Shown: in pieces, positions 4,652 to 8,142 of the stretch | Layout of the letters: the number at the start of each line of letters is the position of its first letter | How positions within the stretch are numbered: the first letter of the stretch is position 1 | Assembly (NCBI GenBank): GCA_023459495.1 | Contig: JAEWTL010000134.1 | Location: 1-8,142, forward strand | Reading direction: 5' to 3' | DNA length: 8,142 bases | Source of the DNA: Bacillota bacterium | GTDB lineage: Bacteria; Bacillota; Clostridia; Christensenellales; SZUA-584 | Made by a program: the position numbers and the translations under genes | The notes under the pieces: model-generated | Databases searched by the model: none | The model's input: only the letters and a program-made list of their open reading frames with translations | Told to the model about the DNA's origin: nothing

Positions 4652-6562
4652 ATGATTCAGCTTTTAAAGGATAGCAATAAACGCACGATTCTATTTATGA
4701 TGATTTCCGTCATTTCCCTTGTCATAAGCTTTTTTGATATTGGCCACCTGCCCGTCGATGCGGCGTGGATCGCCGTTGTTCTGTGCGGTGTCCCTATCCT
4801 CAAAGGAGCGGTTGTGGGTCTTGTCACCAAATTTGATATTAAGGCCGACGTGCTGGTGTCATTGGCGCTGATAGCCTCGATCATCATCGGAGAAATTTTC
4901 GCGGCCGGGGAGGTGGCCTTCATCATGACGATCGGCGCATGGCTGGAGGAGCGCACCGTCGCCAAAGCACGCGCGGGTATTGAAAAGCTTGTGCAATTTA
5001 CGCCCGCCACAGCCCGTGTCATACGCGGCGGGCAGGAAACGGTGATCCCGGCGGATCAGGTCAAGCTGGGCGATACGCTTCGCGTTTTCGCCGGAGAAAC
5101 CATTGCCGTGGATGGAGTGATCACAAGTGGGCAGACCTCCGTCGATCAATCGGTGATGACGGGTGAATCTTTGCCGATGGACAAAAGTATCGGCGATGAG
5201 GTATTCAGTGGCACCGTAAACCAATTTGGCACCTTTGATATGGTGGCGCAAAAGGTGGGTGAGGATTCGTCGCTGCAGCGGATGATCCGCCTGGTGGAAT
5301 CCGCCGACGCGGGCAAAGCTAAAATTGTCGGCATTGCGGACCAGTGGGCCACTTGGATCGTGGTGATCGCGCTGCTGTCGGCGGGCATAACCTGGCTTGT
5401 GACGGGCGAGATCATCCGCGCTGTCACCATTCTTGTTGTGTTTTGCCCCTGCGCGCTGGTACTGGCTACGCCGACAGCGATCATGGCGGGCATCGGCAAC
5501 GCGACAAAGTACGGCATCCTGATACGCGAGGGCGATGCGCTGGAACGGCTTGCCCGCGTTAAAAGAATCGCTTTTGACAAGACTGGCACCCTTACTTACG
5601 GCAAACCCGAGGTTGTGAGCGTATTTAGCTGCACACCGGAGCTTTCGGGAAACGAGCTACTGCAAATAGCGGCCAGCGCTGAGTGCCGTTCTGAGCATCC
5701 ACTGGGAAAGGCTATCTCATCATACGCCAAAAAGACAAGCGGCAGCGAGCCTGTGCAACCGGAATCCTTTGAGCTGCTCCCGGGCCGCGGCGTGATGGCA
5801 TCAATCAAAGGCAGACAGGTATACGCGGGCAACGAAGCTTTGCTGTGCGAACGCGGGATTGTACTGACGGAGGAGCTTGCCTGGGCTGGCGAGGCAGCCA
5901 AGGAGGATGGATGTACGGTTATCTATCTGAGCGCTGATGGTGCGGCAGTGGGGTTAATTGCCCTGTCGGATACGCTGCGCCCGGACGCGGCACTGACAAT
6001 TGAGCGTATTCACTCAGCCGGATTAAAAGCACTTCTGCTTACAGGAGACGGCACAAAAGCCGCCGGGCACATGGCGGCAATGGCCGGAATCAGGGGCATT
6101 AAAGACAGCTGTCTGCCTGAGGATAAGCTTAACACTATTCGGAATCTTCAGGCACGCGGCGAAGAGGTCTGCATGGTGGGCGACGGTATCAACGACGCCC
6201 CTGCCCTTAAGGCAGCCCATGTGGGTATCGCAATGGGTGGTATAGGCAGTGATATCGCAATTGACGCTGCTGATGCTGCGCTGGTCGGCGATGATATCAA
6301 GGTATTGCCTCACCTGCTTTTGCTTGCTAAAAAGACAATGCGTACCATCCACGTCAATCTTGCAGCTTCAATGGTATTAAACTTTGTCGCCATTGCGCTC
6401 GCCATCGCCGGCATACTTGATCCGGTTCTGGGGGCGCTTGTCCATAATGCGGGATCTGTGGCCGTAATTATCAATTCTTCCCTGCTGCTTAAATGGAGGC
6501 AGAGAGTTCAAAAAGGGACTAATACGGCTTTAACAACAGAAAGAATACGGGAGTATTCCTGA
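4652..6562 (+). CDS. P1B-type heavy-metal transporting ATPase
   Basis: A 636-residue metal efflux ATPase of the inner membrane. P-type landmarks: TGES at 170-173 (actuator domain), CPC at 265-267 (metal path in TM6), DKTGT at 309-313 with phosphorylated Asp309, SEHP at 347-350, TGD at 464-466, and GDGIND at 510-515. Eight membrane segments are expected at about 12-30, 36-58, 65-83, 84-99, 233-251, 256-276, 567-588 and 591-612. There is no N-terminal HMA (CxxC) metal-binding domain. The last two segments read NLAASMVLNFVAIAL and LVHNAGSVAVIINSS. They lack the MSSxS signature of CopA-type Cu(I) pumps and the DxG of ZntA/CadA. Metal specificity is therefore open: the C-H-C CsoR next door points to copper, but the membrane signature does not confirm it. 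The start has AAGGAG 5 bases upstream. No T-run terminator follows. Confidence 0.93.
   Translation: MIQLLKDSNKRTILFMMISVISLVISFFDIGHLPVDAAWIAVVLCGVPILKGAVVGLVTKFDIKADVLVSLALIASIIIGEIFAAGEVAFIMTIGAWLEERTVAKARAGIEKLVQFTPATARVIRGGQETVIPADQVKLGDTLRVFAGETIAVDGVITSGQTSVDQSVMTGESLPMDKSIGDEVFSGTVNQFGTFDMVAQKVGEDSSLQRMIRLVESADAGKAKIVGIADQWATWIVVIALLSAGITWLVTGEIIRAVTILVVFCPCALVLATPTAIMAGIGNATKYGILIREGDALERLARVKRIAFDKTGTLTYGKPEVVSVFSCTPELSGNELLQIAASAECRSEHPLGKAISSYAKKTSGSEPVQPESFELLPGRGVMASIKGRQVYAGNEALLCERGIVLTEELAWAGEAAKEDGCTVIYLSADGAAVGLIALSDTLRPDAALTIERIHSAGLKALLLTGDGTKAAGHMAAMAGIRGIKDSCLPEDKLNTIRNLQARGEEVCMVGDGINDAPALKAAHVGIAMGGIGSDIAIDAADAALVGDDIKVLPHLLLLAKKTMRTIHVNLAASMVLNFVAIALAIAGILDPVLGALVHNAGSVAVIINSSLLLKWRQRVQKGTNTALTTERIREYS
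6543..6558. repeat. Inverted repeat at the 3' end of the ATPase gene
   Basis: GAATAC and GTATTC pair perfectly around a GGGA (GNRA-type) loop within the last codons of the ATPase gene. No T-run follows. It is the first of four inverted repeats in about 100 bases. Confidence 0.5.
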
Positions 6563-6570
6563 CCGGGGTT

Positions 6571-6586
6571 TAAGGGAACTCCCTTA
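6571..6586. repeat. Inverted repeat, candidate oriT element
   Basis: TAAGGGA and TCCCTTA are perfect 7 bp arms around AC. The sequence on either side is not T-rich, so it does not look like an intrinsic terminator. Confidence 0.6.
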
Positions 6587-6591
6587 CAAGC

Positions 6592-6611
6592 GGATTTGGA
6601 TATCCAAATCC
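6592..6611. repeat. Perfect 20 bp palindrome, candidate oriT element
   Basis: GGATTTGGAT is followed directly by its exact reverse complement, giving a 20 bp palindrome with no spacer. It is a possible binding site for a dimeric protein such as MobC. It lies 5 bases after the preceding repeat. Confidence 0.65.
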
Positions 6612-6625
6612 ATTGCTTGGTAGTA

Positions 6626-6640
6626 GACAGCAGAGCTGTC
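6626..6640. repeat. Inverted repeat, candidate oriT element
   Basis: GACAGC and GCTGTC are perfect 6 bp arms around AGA. It is the last of the inverted repeats, 27 bases before the stop codon of the convergent DUF3846 gene. Confidence 0.5.
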
Positions 6641-6667
6641 CACCGAAATACCTGCCGGGAAAAGAAA

Positions 6668-7447
6668 TTATCTCTCGAAGTCTCTCGGCTCACGGCTTTC
6701 TCGCGTCCTTGCATGGCTCTTTTCAAAGTGATCCAGTTGCTTGAAGCCGACACTGTCCACGTAATACGCGGTGCTTTTGCCTTGTTCCCGAACGACAACC
6801 ACGTCGCTCACCGACAGGGAATGCCCTCTGAAATCCTCAGGGTGCTCTATATTGAATTTGCAGAACAGGTTCTCCAGCGTTTCGTGCGGCCTCATGCGGC
6901 CGGAATACACTAGATCATAATTTTTGATATCACATGGAATGCCGTTTTTCTGAAGGCGGTCGAAGGGTTCAAACCGAATGTCATGCAGTTCATCCGAGCG
7001 TTTAAGCTGATATATCGAATACCGGCGCTGTGAGGTGGTATCCGAGGGTTCCGTTATTTCCTGATGCTCAGCTTCTGCCGGTGACGGCTCAACCTTCTGA
7101 ACATAAATCTGACCGTCCGCCGAATAGAATACCTCGGGCGTCTCAAAGAACTTAGTATATTTTTCAGCCAATTCCTTGGGCAGTTCCGCAAAGTTATCTT
7201 CGCTCAGACCGACAATAAGGAAGGTGCCGGCGATAATATCAAAGATCTCGCCGTCTTCGCCATAAACGGCGCGATTGAGAGGTAGCCCTTCCAGCTTGCC
7301 CTCTTCATTGCACACGAGCCCCACCAAATCTTCATATGGATATATTGCCTCAATGTATCCGCCTACCTCATGCTGCAGAGAATGAAGGCCAGAGTTGATG
7401 TCTTTCATATACGGTTTTTTCATAGGTTCAACAATCAATACGTTCAT
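6668..7447 (-). CDS. DUF3846 and YodL-like domain protein
   Basis: A 259-residue accessory protein common in Tn1549-like elements; its biochemical role is unknown. Residues 1-105 match the DUF3846 pattern: MNVLIVEPMKKPYMKDI, then LQHEVGGYIEAIYPYED, VCNEEGKLEGLPLNRA and DIIAGTFLIVG. After an acidic linker (about 118-140), residues 142-241 match the YodL-like domain: YSIYQLKRSDELHDIRFEPF, YDLVYSGRM and a final AYYVDSVGFKQLDHF. The tail is short, charged and Arg-rich. The start is the ATG at 7447, with AAAGGAG 8 bases upstream. An open frame continues upstream to 7978, but that part overlaps the TOPRIM gene in another frame and looks non-coding. It begins 28 bases after the TOPRIM gene, so the two were probably co-transcribed. 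Confidence 0.87.
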   Translation of the reverse strand: MNVLIVEPMKKPYMKDINSGLHSLQHEVGGYIEAIYPYEDLVGLVCNEEGKLEGLPLNRAVYGEDGEIFDIIAGTFLIVGLSEDNFAELPKELAEKYTKFFETPEVFYSADGQIYVQKVEPSPAEAEHQEITEPSDTTSQRRYSIYQLKRSDELHDIRFEPFDRLQKNGIPCDIKNYDLVYSGRMRPHETLENLFCKFNIEHPEDFRGHSLSVSDVVVVREQGKSTAYYVDSVGFKQLDHFEKSHARTRESREPRDFER

Positions 7448-7475
7448 TTGATGATCTCCTTTTTCTATTAGAATC

Positions 7476-7994
7476 TTAGCGTTGTAGTTCGGGTTCGCCG
7501 CGCATCCTAACGGCAGATGATATTCCTTTTTCAATCTGGAGCTGCCGGTTGTAGTCCTTGCCTTTATCAGGGAGCAATAGCTCCGCAGTATAACGTTCCG
7601 GCAGCAGCGAGCATATCGTTGTAGCGGCCAATATTCCCGCCTCGTCGTTGTCGAGACAGAGAACAACGCGGCGTACATGGGGGCGATCGTGCAGATGCTG
7701 TGCCAGCGCGACGGGCAACGGGGTGTCGCTGCGCGTTTGTCTCGGCTGGTAGACGCCCGACAGCGAGAGGTAATTGAATTGCTGCCATGTGTCCTTTCGC
7801 AGTGTGGCGAACGAAAGCAGGTCGATAGCGCTTTCAAACAGATAGACCGTATCCGCATCATGGCGGAACGGCAGGGCAAAAGCGTACCGCTTGTCGCTAC
7901 CGTCCACCTCGCGCAGATACATTGACGTAGGGCTGGAGCTGCGCAGCATGGCATACCTAGCCTTTCCGCTATCATCAAAGCCTACAAAAACGCA
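7476..7994 (-). pseudogene. DUF3991/TOPRIM protein, N-terminal half missing
   Basis: This is the C-terminal half of a DUF3991/TOPRIM protein, a primase-like family carried by these elements. The frame reads VFVGFDDSGKARYAM near 7990, then EVDGSDKRYAF, a TOPRIM domain with a Glu in YLFESAIDLLSFA, the VVLCLDNDEAG acidic pair, and a KGKDYN motif. Intact relatives have roughly 170 more residues at the N-terminus, with a CHC2-like zinc finger and the DUF3991 part. Here the homology stops at about 7990-8000 and the frame meets TAA near 8024. Internal ATGs, for example at 7949, could start a 157-residue fragment, but no good ribosome binding site precedes them. The TOPRIM residues themselves are intact, so the loss is by truncation and not by decay. 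The exact breakpoint is an estimate. Confidence 0.78.
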
Positions 7995-8000
7995 GAAATA

Positions 8001-8017
8001 CGAAATATGGCATTTCG
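8001..8017. repeat. Short inverted repeat at the junction
   Basis: CGAAAT and ATTTCG are perfect 6 bp arms around a 5-base centre, within about 10 bases of the point where TOPRIM homology ends. Its role is unknown. Confidence 0.35.
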
Positions 8018-8058
8018 CCGTTTATGCAACGAAAAATAAAACCCAAACTAATCTTGTA

Positions 8059-8079
8059 TATCTCGGTAATACCGGGATA
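8059..8079. repeat. Imperfect 21 bp inverted repeat in AT-rich DNA
   Basis: TATCTCGGTA and TACCGGGATA are 10-base arms with one mismatch around a single A. A related string, ATCTCGATAT, lies 40 bases further right. It could be a protein-binding site or part of an element end. Confidence 0.4.
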
Positions 8080-8142
8080 TTTTGTGATAATATGTTTTGA
8101 TTTTATTTTAATTGGATATAATCTCGATATCAAGCGAACAGG

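Larger units (their letters stand above)
6563..6667. other. Intergenic region with clustered palindromes, candidate oriT
   Basis: This 105-base non-coding stretch lies between the convergent ATPase and DUF3846 genes and holds three perfect inverted repeats in a row. Origins of transfer of MOBP systems are typically short intergenic regions with clustered inverted repeats upstream of mobC and the relaxase. In backbone order this region is the next non-coding DNA upstream of mobC if the csoR-ATPase cargo is removed. I recognise no named nic consensus, so the assignment is an inference. Confidence 0.4.
7995..8142. other. AT-rich non-coding DNA at the right junction
   Basis: Clearly richer in A and T than the rest of the window, with no credible gene on either strand. 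It takes the place of the N-terminal half of the TOPRIM gene. On the minus strand TTGATA (8133-8128) and TAAAAT (8110-8105), spaced 17 bases, form a possible promoter toward the truncated gene. It could be the end of an insertion sequence or other foreign DNA, but no transposase or defined terminal repeat is in view. Confidence 0.5.

Noticed and set aside
6571..6611. Inverted repeats as a terminator for the ATPase gene
   Set aside because: No T-run follows on either strand, and the arms are close together and tandem, which suits protein-binding or oriT sites better than intrinsic termination.
7448..7978. Upstream extension of the DUF3846 gene to a 436-residue protein
   Set aside because: The extension lies in another frame over the TOPRIM gene. 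The ATG at 7447 has AAAGGAG in place and gives the family's usual N-terminus.

Overview
The window looks like part of an integrative and conjugative element of the Tn1549-like class from a Clostridia-type Firmicute. The reasons are strong AAGGAGG-type ribosome binding sites, a MobC / MOBP relaxase / PcfB (DUF3801) / VirD4 gene run, and the TOPRIM and DUF3846-YodL accessory genes typical of these elements. No chromosomal housekeeping gene, rRNA, tRNA or CRISPR array is visible.

Layout. (1) 1-126, minus strand: the 5' end of what appears to be a group II intron, inserted in a Glu codon of virD4. (2) 127-4139, minus strand: a compact transfer operon read right to left: mobC, relaxase, pcfB, an ArdC-like gene, a small hypothetical gene, virD4. 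Its genes overlap or lie within 20 bases of each other. (3) 4183-6562, plus strand: a metal-resistance cargo, a CsoR-family repressor followed by a P1B-type heavy-metal ATPase. It has two predicted promoters, a terminator and three near-identical CsoR-type palindromes. (4) 6543-6640: four closely spaced inverted repeats without terminator T-runs, a candidate oriT. (5) 6668-7994, minus strand: a DUF3846/YodL protein and the C-terminal half of a DUF3991/TOPRIM protein. (6) About 7995-8142: AT-rich non-coding DNA of unknown origin that replaces the N-terminal half of the TOPRIM gene.

How it fits together. MobC and the relaxase would nick oriT, and PcfB and VirD4 would deliver the relaxosome to the mating channel, whose genes should lie beyond the left edge. 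The csoR-ATPase pair is the only block on the plus strand. It sits between mobC and the oriT-like repeats, so it looks like cargo inserted into the backbone. One CsoR-type palindrome lies in the divergent mobC/csoR intergenic region, so the metal sensor could also affect transcription of the transfer operon; this is an inference. Two insertion-like breaks (the intron in virD4 and the truncated TOPRIM gene) suggest a worn or heavily invaded element. Transfer would depend on the intron splicing.
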